From Prorocentrum cordatum (lineage: Eukaryota > Sar > Dinophyceae > Prorocentrales > Prorocentraceae), in assembly GCA_963575745.1 (NCBI GenBank), contig CAUYUJ010017848.1, forward strand, positions 40,001 through 104,000: a DNA stretch of 64,000 nucleotides. The letters run 5' to 3'. Of this stretch, positions 20,911 through 30,170 are shown in pieces. Made by a program: the position numbers and the translations under genes. The notes under the pieces are model-generated. The model was given only the letters and a program-made list of their open reading frames with translations, searched no databases and was not told the origin of the DNA. Positions within the stretch are counted from its first letter, which is position 1; each line of letters starts with the position of its first letter.

Positions 20911-21035
20911 GTTGGGCATGTCCCTCTCCACAGGAGGAATATTCAAGAATAGTCAAAAAATTGTCTGGGCACGCTTTTTTATGACTTGTACTACTCTGGG
21001 GCACTTTTTGACTATTTTTTCTTTTCCTCGTTCTT
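20911..21035 (+). mobile_element. Left part of TIR element family 1
   Basis: GTTGGGCATGTCCCTC is followed by CAGGAGGAATATTCA, AATAGTCAAAAAATTGTC and TGGGCACGC, the left-end order of the complete elements at 57.6-58.2 kb. No right end with GGACACGCCCGAC follows. Confidence 0.5.
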
Positions 21036-21082
21036 GCCCAGGGGTCACTCGTTCTTGCCCAGGGGAACGAACAATGACAGAA

Positions 21083-21233
21083 ACATAAAAGCTCGGAGGT
21101 CCGTGCAGGTTCCTCGGATCGGCGCTGGGGTCCCCCGGCGGCGCCTCCGGCGCCGCCCCTGGCGCGCTCCGCGCGCCAAGGAGGGGATCAACACCGATCC
21201 GAGAAATCCGCGCGGACCTCAGAGTTTTTATGT
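21083..21233. mobile_element. TIR element family 2 (151 bp, MITE-like)
   Basis: The two ends are imperfect inverted repeats of about 45 bases. The left end is ACATAAAAGCTCGGAGGTCC going on to CTCGGATCGG; the right end complement is ACATAAAAACTCTGAGGTCC going on to CTCGGATCGG. The core is GC-rich (GGCGCCTCCGGCGCC). A related core and right arm (GCGCCGCCCCTGGCGCG, AAATCCGCGCGGACCTC) occur at about 58358-58465. It encodes nothing, as expected for a non-autonomous element. Confidence 0.7.
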
Positions 21234-21949
21234 ATATTTCATTGTTTGTTCCCCTACTGCCCAGGTCGCTCTTGTCAGCGGCGAGCTTGGGAGAGAAGTG
21301 AGAGGGGGCGGGCCTCTTTAGAAGGCTCGGAGGTCCCCTGGCCAGCTGAGAAGTTTCCTAAGCCTCCCCGAATGATGCCAGCTTGCGATTAACAAATCCG
21401 TGGGGTCGCGTGTTTAAAACATATATTCCCTGCTCGGCCGAATCGCGGGCTGGCGCCCCCCAGATTGAAAATCAACGACGGCGGCGCTGGTGATTAGCGC
21501 CGAGGCCCAGCTGCCAGCGGGAAGGAGACAGACAGCACAGACTGGGGGAGGGAAGGGGGGCGGGAGGCAAAAGCGGCAGAAGCAGGGACCGTGAGCCAGG
21601 GCGACACCTGTTCGAAATGAAGAAGAACTGTTGTCGGCGCTCGCCCCCGCACTTTCCGTGCTTTGTTCTGCCGAACCGATGCGCTTCTTGCGCCCTGACC
21701 GCAGCCAGGGGGGCGCCAGCTGCCTCGCCGGCCCGCGAGCAAGGCGGGCTGGACGAAAGGGGGGCGAGGCCAAGAGGGGATGTGCCCAGCAGCTCACATT
21801 GCTGATTTTCCGAGCGCCCCCTGGCGCCGAAAGCGGCCATGCATCGAGGACTGCGCGCAGCAGGTTTCGCAACCCCCCTTTCTTTCCCCAGCCTTTCGTC
21901 CGACCCGAACAAAACGGGCAGTCCTCCTCCCCCCCTCTATCGTGGTCTT

Positions 21950-22164
21950 TGTAGTCGTCGTCGACGACGACGACGACGAAGACGCGGACGGGGACGACGA
22001 CGATGACGAGGAGGACGAGGGCGAGGACGAGGACGAGCACGAGGACGACAGAGGCCAGACGGTGGACGGCGACGGCGGGCGACGACCGACGACGACAACG
22101 CACTGCGGATGCCCTAGGGGGGGGCTGCTGCGCAGGCTCGCTGTCGGCGACGACGACGACGACA

Positions 22165-22214
<50 letters not shown>

Positions 22215-22275
22215 AGCGGCGGCGGCGGCGACGACGACGACGACGAAAGCGACGACGACGACGACGACGACGAAC

Positions 22276-22316
<41 letters not shown>

Positions 22317-22424
22317 TACTCATTGCGGATGCCCTAGGGGGGGGCTACGGGGGGTTGTTGCGCAGGCCCGCTGTACTGGACGACGACGACGACGACGAAG
22401 ACGATAACGACAACGACAGCGACA

Positions 22425-22468
<44 letters not shown>

Positions 22469-22540
22469 CGACGACGAGGACGACAATGAGGAAGAAGAAG
22501 ACGACGACGACGACGACGACGGCGGCGGTGACGACGCATG
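21950..22540. repeat. (GAC)n arrays separated by a repeated unique segment
   Basis: Arrays lie at about 21955-22100, 22150-22317 and 22378-22535. The two spacers (22100-22147 and 22319-22376) share GCGGATGCCCTAGGGGGGG and GCGCAGGC(T/C)CGCTGT, so array and spacer were duplicated together. 21234-21949 before it holds GC-rich sequence without a supportable gene. Confidence 0.85.
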
Positions 22541-23017
22541 AGAGGGGGAAAAAATTCGCGTCGGATGTGCGCGACCCCTATCACAACTTGTGTACGAAAG
22601 GCAATCGTTTTGAGGCTGTCATGCAGGGGGGTACACGATCCCGTCGGCGGCGCCAGCGACGACCCCCAAACGCGCGTGATTTAAAGAAATATGCCCCGGG
22701 GGGTGGGGGTTGGGGGGTCTGGTCATTCCTCAATCACAAGCTGACATTACACGAAAAAACACGTCGCAGAAGACCCGAAGGCTGCTGATAAGCCCCGCCG
22801 CCTTCTGAGAAGGCATCCTTATTCTCACTTCCCCCCCTCGTTCGCCGCCGACTCCTGCGCGCAGCCGACAACTGGCCGCGACCTGACCAATCTTGGGCCC
22901 CAGAGTTGCCAGGCCAGGGTTCGTGATTTTTTTTTGCCGGCCCTCCCCTTCTTCGTTCTGGGCGCGCGCGGCTTGCCTCCGAGCTTTGAGAAAATGGCGC
23001 GGGCGGAAAGGCGATGA

Positions 23018-23991
23018 CGGTGATGATGACGTTGTTGTTGATGATGATGCTGATGATGATGACGACGATCCTGATGATCACCCTCATAATCAATATCATC
23101 AGAATCGGCATCATCATCAGCGAGCGGGCGGGCGGGCGGGCGGGCAGGGAAGGTCGGCATGGCGAAGGCGGTCCTGAGGACAACGGGTCCTGAGGTCTCT
23201 CGCATTTCCCGGGTTTTCGAAGCAGTCCACGGGCCTCGGGATTGTAAGAAAACGATTCAGGATGAAAAACTCGTCCTGGGGGAAGGCCCCAGGGTCCACG
23301 ACCCGACAGGGGCAGGGCAATCAGGACGATGCGTGCGCGGCGGCTGGTGGGGGATCCGAGGCGCTCTCCAACAAGTCGAACGCGACCAACGCGACCAACA
23401 CGACAAACGCGACACTGTCCAGGTCGGACGCCCAGTCGGTTCCTTGCTTCGTCTCGCGTCGCGCCGTGCGAGGCCAAGCAGATAAAGCGGGCCTTTTGGC
23501 GATTGTGGAGGAGCCAGAAGAGGAGGAGGAAGAGGAGGAGGAGGGGGAGGAGGAGGAGGAGGAGAAGGGAGGAGGAGGAGGAGGAGGAGGAGGAGGAGGA
23601 GGAGGAGGGAGGAGGAGGAGGAGGAGGAGGAGAAGGAGCAGGAGGAGGAGGATGGGGGAGGAGGAGGAGGAGTAGGAGGAGGAGGAGGAGGAGGGAGGAG
23701 GGAGGGAGGAGGAGGAGGAGGAGGAGGAGGAGGAGGAGGAGGAGGGAGGAGGAGGAGGAGGAGGAGGAGGAGGAGGAGGAGGAAGAGGAGGAGGAGGAGG
23801 AGGAGGAGGAGGGGGAGGAGGAGGAAGAGGAGAAGGAGAAGAAGGGCATCGCATCGTCGAATTCTTTCAAACTCGACGCGCAGCGTGCCAGCCCCCCCTC
23901 CTGCTCCTGCCGGTTTGCATGCCTCGTGGTGCCTCTCAGGTGGCAACGGGCGGCGAGTGGTCGAAAACTCTGGAAAAAAACGCTCGTCGTT

Positions 23992-24066
<75 letters not shown>

Positions 24067-24112
24067 TCCTCCCTCCTCCCTCCTCCCTCCTCCCCCCTCC
24101 CCCTCTTCGCAG
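23018..24112. repeat. GAT, GGA and CGT/TCC microsatellites
   Basis: GAT triplets run at 23018-23118, ending in GCGG(GCGG)n. GGA triplets run at about 23507-23845, CGT triplets at 23985-24066, and TCC at 24067-24110. The stretch 23150-23500 between them contains no recognised gene. All long poly-acid or poly-basic frames here are repeat artefacts. Confidence 0.9.
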
Positions 24113-24481
24113 AAGCATTGAACGACAAGTAGTGCAAGCACTTCTTGGAAAACAAACTGGTTCTCTACAAGAACAGTACCGACCACATCGCCCAAATATA
24201 GAATCGTTCACCGCCCCCATCAACTTCTCACGGCCCCCAAAAAATCAGAAACATATCAAAGCATGCAGTTTTGAGGCCGCCTCCCCCGAATATCCAAGCA
24301 TATGTCCGCAATTTCGCCTGGGCATGTTGCATTCGGAGCGCCATTTGGACGCGCAGAAAATCAAGGCATAACTAACAGTTCAGCGTGAATTAACAATGTG
24401 CAACAAGTGCTACAAGCTTGGCCTCTCAATGGAACGCTTACAGAACAAATTGCCCAACGATAAGGCAATGCTGTCGAAATC

Positions 24482-24961
24482 GTGAGACGGCGGGTACAGT
24501 CAACCCGTGTGATCGGCGTTGCGCCGTTGCTGATCGGCGCGGCGCCGTTGCTGATCGGCGTGGCGCCGTTGCTGGTTTCGTCCGTCTTTCAGGTTACTCA
24601 GGGAGACGATGGCTCTGACGCGTGGGCCTCGCCGCGGTTGGCGAGGGCCTTCGTCATGGTAGCCGTGCATGCCTTTCTGAGCCAGCAGGCCATTCATCCG
24701 CTGAGCTCTTGGGGAGCTCCGCTTCGGCTCCTGGCCCTGCTGCTTTCATTAAATGTTTCATTCGCTCTCGCGTCGTCCCCCGTGGAGATGGCGGCGGCCA
24801 CCATGGCCGTCCTTGCCAAGGGGGCGGTCATCGTGACCTTTCAGACATCTGGATGGCTTCTGATCTTCTGCGAAGCCGTTAAGAGCCTCGCCCTGAGCAT
24901 AGCGCGCTACTTGCGGTGTCGCACGGCCTTGTGGGGCATGTCGGCGCCGCCATGCTCCTGA
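24482..24961 (+). pseudogene. Membrane protein of unknown family, N-terminal part
   Basis: Frame 2 opens with a 21-base tandem repeat that encodes PLLIG(V/A)A three times. It then has hydrophobic segments: FVMVAVHAFLSQQAIHPL, LRLLALLLSLNVSFALA, and MAVLAKGAVIVTFQTSGW with WLLIFCEAVKSLALSIARYL. These look like three or four membrane passes. The frame ends at 24961 and similar sequence resumes in frame 1, so a one-base shift or an unspliced intron separates the halves. I do not recognise the family. Confidence 0.4.
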
Positions 24962-26130
24962 CAAAAGGCTTGCTCACCGCTGAGTTAGGAGTCGAACACG
25001 AAAATTCCCGTTTTTACTCCGGGGTTGAGGTCACGCTGCGGTCGCGCATACGCAACACCATGATGCACGGCGAGGCGGCCGGGGACGTGAGCCCCACGCT
25101 TCAGGCGTTTGCCATGGTCACGATGCTGGTGCAAAGGTACGGAACCTTTGCCAGTTTCGTTTTCTGCGGGATCGACGCGCTTCCTATGTCCATTTCGAAG
25201 AAAGGCCTGTCCTCGGAGAAGGACCTGGTGGCCTTCTTCTTTGCTGCAGTCCGCGCATCTTCTGCGCGTGGGACCATTCGCACCATCATCCTCGTCGGGT
25301 TAATGGTGCAGAACTGTGGCCTGATCCTGTTCCTACTTTCCGCATATCTGCTCTTGTCCGATAGGGGCACGCGGTTTGTCACTTCAGCCGCGAGCCAGGC
25401 ACTTGCGGAATTTGGTAAAGAGACTCACCCGGTGGACGCGTCATTTCGCAAGGCGATCAGCGCGGCAGACGACGAAGATGTGATCCGCCAACGCCTTGAC
25501 GACATAGCCGCAGCGCGCAACACCAAGAAGAGCGACAAGCAAGTCTACACTTCGATTCAGCGGCAGGATGCGTCAGTTAAGGCGCAAGCACCGCCAGGCT
25601 TTCTGATGGCAGCAAAGAAGGAGGAGCTCAAGACTCTGCCCCCCGGCGTCTCTGATGGCGATTTGGAGGAGATTGAGAAGGCAGATTCCCGCACCGTTTC
25701 ACTCGCGGTTGCGCGGCCGACCAATTTGACAACCTTTAGCTGCGCGGAGATAGGGGCGGGGACACATCTCCCCCCAGGACACGCGTTTACGGGAAGCACC
25801 AACGCTCACTCACCGCCGGTCGCTGGGGAGACCGGCGCGATGGTGATCGAGGGCATCGAGTATACATGCAAGGTGCAGCGCCCGTGGACGGTTCTGAAGG
25901 ACAAGTCGCCAGCGCCCTCGGATGGGGCCGCGTGCGATCAACGAACCCGACCAGGTCATGTCCTGGCGGCGCCACTCTCAAAGCGCCCACTACGTCTGGC
26001 CTATGTTGAGAGCGGTCGCGACAGGCTGCGACGCAACACCGCAGACGGAGGCAGCGATGGTCAAGAACGCAGCCACGGGCCTCTCGACGAAGGGAAACTC
26101 ACGTTCAGCCGTCGGCGTGGAGTTATCTAA
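24916..26130 (+). CDS. Membrane protein of unknown family, main part (404 codons)
   Basis: Frame 1 from Met 24916 has two further hydrophobic segments: AFAMVTMLVQRYGTFASFVF and TIRTIILVGLMVQNCGLILFL followed by LLSAYLLL. A soluble tail follows, with EFGKETHPVDASFRKAISAA, DEDVIRQRLDDIAAARNTKK and GVSDGDLEEIEKADS. The reading is coding-like until about 25900, after which frame 2 (25922-26371, GPRAINEPDQVMSWRR onward) looks better than frame 1. So at least two frame changes break this locus. No enzyme motif was recognised. Confidence 0.45.
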   Translation: MSHGLVGHVGAAMLLTKGLLTAELGVEHENSRFYSGVEVTLRSRIRNTMMHGEAAGDVSPTLQAFAMVTMLVQRYGTFASFVFCGIDALPMSISKKGLSSEKDLVAFFFAAVRASSARGTIRTIILVGLMVQNCGLILFLLSAYLLLSDRGTRFVTSAASQALAEFGKETHPVDASFRKAISAADDEDVIRQRLDDIAAARNTKKSDKQVYTSIQRQDASVKAQAPPGFLMAAKKEELKTLPPGVSDGDLEEIEKADSRTVSLAVARPTNLTTFSCAEIGAGTHLPPGHAFTGSTNAHSPPVAGETGAMVIEGIEYTCKVQRPWTVLKDKSPAPSDGAACDQRTRPGHVLAAPLSKRPLRLAYVESGRDRLRRNTADGGSDGQERSHGPLDEGKLTFSRRRGVI

Positions 26131-26371
26131 CGCGAAGTTCCTCGCTGTCCACTGCGGGTCGGATGGTGCGCATGGGCATGGGGTCACCGCTGCGACAGGT
26201 GCTTCGCCGCGCGTCGTTATTGCGAAGCGTGCGCAGCAGCGCGGATCGCGGCTGCACACGCATCTGCACCCTCAGATGACGTACCCCACGCTGCAATCGC
26301 TCGGCGACTTCTCGTTCCATCCGCCGGCGTTCGCAGCCGCGGCGGAGGAAGAAGGCTCTCCGAGTTCCTGA
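25922..26371 (+). pseudogene. Continuation of the unknown membrane protein locus in frame 2
   Basis: Reads AHYVWPMLRAVATGCDATPQ, AVGVELSNAKFLAVHCGSDG and HLHPQMTYPTLQSLGDFSFH and stops at 26369-26371. It overlaps the frame-1 tail whose composition becomes Arg-rich and less protein-like. The next coding-like stretch is in frame 3. Confidence 0.35.
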
Positions 26372-26468
26372 CGAACTGGCCGGACCCCTTTCGGAGGATC
26401 TGGCGAGCGCGCGGGACGCCGACTCAGAGTGGGCCAGCGGGTTCCGGGCGGGCGGAGAAGAGGGGAGC

Positions 26469-27620
26469 TTGGAGCAGGACAGCCGGGGCGGAGAGAGCGA
26501 GGACGAGCGCGACAAGAAGGATCACGAAGAGGACGGCGAGGACAAGCAAGCGTCGGAGCACGACGCAGAGCAAGACGCGCGGAAGCGCAGCGGCGCGCGC
26601 GCGCGAGAGGCGAGCGGAGGAGAGCAGGAGCACTACGGGAGCGGTTCGCGGGAGGACGCGCCGAGGAAGCGGCGGGCGACGCATGCGGAACCGAGGGCGG
26701 AAGCGACTCAGCCGGCGCACGGACCGCCCGGGGGCGGAGGCCAGGCGCTAGAGACACGCGGCGCACTGCGCGAGAGGCCCCCGTCGAGGCAGGAGCGCGA
26801 CGAGAGCGCGGCCGACGGGGGCGGGAACGCGAAGAGGCTAAGTTCGGACGCGAAGGCACCGCCTCAGGAAGAAGACCCGCTGCAGGAGCCGCCGCCGCCA
26901 GGGCCAGGGAGAGGACTCGTCGAGACCGTCGGCGGCGGGAACGCGGGGGGGCGAAGCCCAGACGCGGCGGCCCAAGGCGACGAGCAACGCGGAGAGCGCG
27001 CGGCCGTCAGCGGCGGGAACGCGGGGAAGCGACATTCACACATGACGGAGCGCAAGAGCGGGGAGGATCTCCTTCACGAGGCCCATCCGTCACGACCAGA
27101 GAAGGACGCGAGCGCGGCCGCCGATGGCGGGGGCGCGGGGCGGCGGAGCCCAGGCGCAGCGGCGCGCGGCGACGACGCGCCCAGCCCCGCCTCGCGCCGG
27201 GATGCGCCGGCGCGCAGCCCGCAGAGCGGACGGGGATTGCAAGGGGCCAGCACGGCGCCTAAGCAGGGGCCCTCCGCGGACCCCGTCTCGGCAGAGCAAC
27301 GCAGGGAAGCGGCGGCCGCCAGCAGCGGCGGGAGCGCCCGCAGAGGAGCGCCGCCGCAGGAGAGGCAGCTCTGGGGCGACCCGCCGGCCACGGGCGGAAC
27401 GCAGGGCGAGGCCGCGAAGGGCCATCTGGCCAGGAAGGGCGCGAATGTCGGAATGCAAGGGAACACGCGACTCCACCCCCCAAGGCCCAGGAGAAGTTTG
27501 ACGGGCGAGCTCGACAGCTCAGGGGCGCACCGCTCACCGAGCAAGCGATGCAGAGGCACGCGCAGACAGAAGTTGTCGCCTCCTACCATGAGAAAGGAAA
27601 ATTCATACATGCCCCATTAG
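26469..27620 (+). CDS. Charged, disordered repeat protein (unknown)
   Basis: Frame 3 is open well upstream of this Met (coding-like from about 26365, with DELAGPLSEDLASARDADSE), so the start is uncertain and it may be the C-terminal half of the preceding locus. The product is rich in Glu, Arg, Gly, Ala and Pro. It has three or four imperfect repeats of about 40 residues built on GGGNA(G/K)(G/K)R, a short SD/HA segment, PSR and SA(A)ADGGG. No cysteines or membrane spans are visible. A competing frame gives an Arg-rich 277-codon product, which I consider a shadow. Confidence 0.4.
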   Translation: MEQDSRGGESEDERDKKDHEEDGEDKQASEHDAEQDARKRSGARAREASGGEQEHYGSGSREDAPRKRRATHAEPRAEATQPAHGPPGGGGQALETRGALRERPPSRQERDESAADGGGNAKRLSSDAKAPPQEEDPLQEPPPPGPGRGLVETVGGGNAGGRSPDAAAQGDEQRGERAAVSGGNAGKRHSHMTERKSGEDLLHEAHPSRPEKDASAAADGGGAGRRSPGAAARGDDAPSPASRRDAPARSPQSGRGLQGASTAPKQGPSADPVSAEQRREAAAASSGGSARRGAPPQERQLWGDPPATGGTQGEAAKGHLARKGANVGMQGNTRLHPPRPRRSLTGELDSSGAHRSPSKRCRGTRRQKLSPPTMRKENSYMPH

Positions 27621-27680
27621 CCAGCAGCCAGGATTGGGCGCGGTTGGAGGAGCTTCCCGAGGAGAGGGGCGACACTCCTC

Positions 27681-27725
27681 ATCTGTTGGACGCCCCGCAC
27701 TCCTCATCTGTTGGACGCCCCGCCC
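27681..27725. repeat. 25-bp direct tandem pair
   Basis: CACTCCTCATCTGTTGGACG followed by CCCCG is present twice in direct succession just after the disordered ORF. Confidence 0.85.
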
Positions 27726-27896
27726 CCGCCCGCCGCCGCCGAGGCGCCGCTGTCGGGGCAGCCGGAGGAGGCGGTCATCAGGGAGGCGGGCGAAGCCTAC
27801 CAGCCCAGCGCGCCCGGGCGAGGTGGTGCGAGTTCCGGCGGCCACTCAGCGCCGAGGCACGGAGCATTCGCGATCGCGAAGGTCAAAGGATGATAC

Positions 27897-28484
27897 TTGA
27901 ATGCCCGCAACGCCATTGAACTCAAGGTCGACACCTTGGTGGACGGCTGCGAGATTGGCGGGGTTTCTGTAGTTGTGGATGAGTCGGAACTGCTTGACGA
28001 GTTGAGCACGCATGTCACGACGGCGAAGATGGCAGCTATACACCAATCAGGAGGAGGGAAGCAGGAGGTAGAAGCGGCCCTCGGAGCCACGTTAGCCGGG
28101 ACGGTCGGCCTGGAGATCGCGGCCGCCCCCACCGCAGGAGGCAGCCGCGGCGGGGCGACGTGGGCGGCCCGGGCTCTGACCCAGCGAGAGCTCGCCGCGC
28201 ACGCGGCGCAGCAAGCGCCCCTGTCGCGGCCCAGGTCCGATGACCAAAACTGGCGCTCGCGGCGGCGGCGGCGCGCTAGGCGAGGCCCGGCTGCCGCCCA
28301 CGGGCGTCAGCCAGTTGCGGCCTTGCCAGGGCGCATAAGGCCGCCACGCACCGCACCAGCACGCGCAGCACACAGCATGTCAAAGAACATGCCGAGGCCT
28401 GCATGGCGTCCGCGCCATTGCCCCGCGTTCGGGGGGCCTCGATACCGGGCTATGTTGGCCCACTCCGCCGCCAACGAGCGGTAG
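27897..28484 (+). CDS. Hypothetical protein
   Basis: The first 75 residues look like a folded protein: IELKVDTLVDGCEIGGVSVV, ESELLDELSTHVTTAKMAAI and EAALGATLAGTVGLEIAA. The remainder is Arg/Ala/Pro-rich and may be non-coding. No family is recognised. The upstream sequence in this frame is also open to about 27880, so the N-terminus is unclear. Confidence 0.3.
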   Translation: MNARNAIELKVDTLVDGCEIGGVSVVVDESELLDELSTHVTTAKMAAIHQSGGGKQEVEAALGATLAGTVGLEIAAAPTAGGSRGGATWAARALTQRELAAHAAQQAPLSRPRSDDQNWRSRRRRRARRGPAAAHGRQPVAALPGRIRPPRTAPARAAHSMSKNMPRPAWRPRHCPAFGGPRYRAMLAHSAANER

Positions 28485-28567
28485 AATCTACTGGGGCAAT
28501 GGCTCCCAAGCCAGGGCAGCAACGCCTGCGCCCAGAACACCTGAATGCGCGGCAACTCCGGCCCACT

Positions 28568-28604
28568 AGTTTTTGTATGTAAAAACAAAAACAATACAAA
28601 AACT
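28568..28604. repeat. AT-rich hairpin
   Basis: AGTTTTTGTAT at 28568-28578 pairs exactly with ATACAAAAACT at 28594-28604 around an A-rich loop. It is a conspicuous AT island in GC-rich sequence. 28605-29390 that follows holds no gene I can support; a charged minus frame (29075-29368) is unrecognised. Confidence 0.8.
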
Positions 28605-29547
28605 ACCTAGCAGGCGCGGCCGTACCCCCCGGTCCGCCCTTGCAACTCATGCACTTGCTGGGCGTCTCAGGCGGAGCCTCTCCCCACTTCCCGCGGTTGT
28701 TAGCTGCACCCCCCCAGGAGTTGCAGGTCTCAGGCGATGCAATTCCCCATCGCCCTGGGGCTGGTAGCCTGGCGGGCCTGGTTGATCCTTGACGGCACTG
28801 GCGTGCGCACCCACCTTCGACTTCAACTGCTTCGAGGTTTGTCGAGCTCCTGGCAACTGTCCGCTGCCTCTTGGTCGGGCCCCCTCCCCCTTGCCCCCCC
28901 CAGGGCGCGAGGAATGTGAGGACCTCCGCACTTTGATCGCGCTGGCCTTGGCGGTGGCCTGATGGTTTGCGTCGCTGCAAGGACGCTCTACTCCCGCCGC
29001 CGTAGGTCGACTTTGTGGTCTCCTCGCCTCTCGCGACACCGCATCCGAGTGCATTGGTTCGGGCACGCTGAGAATTACGACAAGTACAGGCTGTTCGGCA
29101 AGGTGCGGTCGTCTACTATTTTGTCTGCGCCCGAGCTGCGGCTTAGCCCTCTTGTTTTCCGGCACTGTCTTTCTTTCTCTCTGCCTCGTTGCCGCTGCTG
29201 TTTCTTCGCCCTCGTTCGCCTCTTCGCTTCGTTCGCCCCTGTCTCTGCTTTGGGTAGCTTTCGCCACTTCTGTGGCCCTTTTCCGCGCATCGCTTGCGAC
29301 AGTAGGGCTCGCGTTTCTCTTGCGACTTTCCTGACGGCGCGCGGTTGGACCGCGACGCCCGCGATCAAAAAGCACAGCCAACCCGCATAGCAAGGGAGGA
29401 GGAGGAGGAGGAGGAGGAGGAGGAGCTTCCCAAGGTTTCCCTGGCATCCTTCCCCTTCGGCCCATCCCTGGCCGCTTTCGCTGGCCTCGCCCCGCCCCGC
29501 AGGGTGTCGACATGGCCTTCCAAGGCCCTTCTGGGCCTCCTAGATGG

Positions 29548-29703
29548 GGTCGGAGTAGATGGGGTCGGAGGATTGCGCCGCATCGCCGATGCATCGCCGA
29601 TGCGGCTCGATGTGCAGCCCGATTTGCCTGACGTCGACGTCGCCGATGCATCGCCGATGTATCGGCGATGCGGCGCGATCCTCCGACCCCATCTACTCCG
29701 ACC
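29548..29703. mobile_element. Fold-back element (156 bp) with arms of about 55-60 bp
   Basis: The left arm GGTCGGAGTAGATGGGGTCG, continuing GGAGGATTGCGCCGCATCGC, is the near-exact complement of the right arm that ends CCCCATCTACTCCGACC at 29703. Arms differ at a few positions only. The loop is about 40 bases. The left arm is preceded by a second copy of TAGATGGGGTCGG. No coding capacity. Confidence 0.8.
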
Positions 29704-30009
29704 AAATGTAGGAGCCCCCTGGCCCTTGCATCCTTACCGTGCGTCCTTCTCATACGGGTTGGCTGTAGTTGGCGCGTCGTGGAAGAGCCATCATTTCTCG
29801 CCGCATCCCTGTGTGCAGCCTCCGCTTTGAAGCCCCCCCTTCGTTTCTTCCATGTTTCCCCCCCCCCGGTGGTCGGCGGCCTCCGCTGTTCGGTCGGTTC
29901 CTTGGCTTCCTCCTCCCTCCTCTCCCCTGCTTGGTTCCTCGTTCGCCTTCGCCCCCTGCTCGCCGCCGCGGGCTCCTCCCTACGGAGACAAGAGCGGGGC
30001 CCGGGACGG

Positions 30010-30155
30010 AGGGGGAGGGGGGAGGAGGAGGAGGAGGCGGAGGAGAAGGAGGAGCAGCAGCAGCAGCAGGAGGAGGACGAGGAGGAGGGAGGAGGAGGAG
30101 GAGGAGGAGGAGCAGAGGAGGAGGAGGAGGAGGAGGAGGAGGAGGAGGAGATTCC
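30010..30155. repeat. (GGA)n microsatellite
   Basis: GGA triplets with GCA interruptions (30055-30070). It lies at the 3' side of the minus-strand zinc-ribbon frame, which reads through it as low-complexity residues. A short GGA run also lies at 29397-29425. Confidence 0.9.
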
Positions 30156-30170
30156 CGCGAGATTCCCCTA

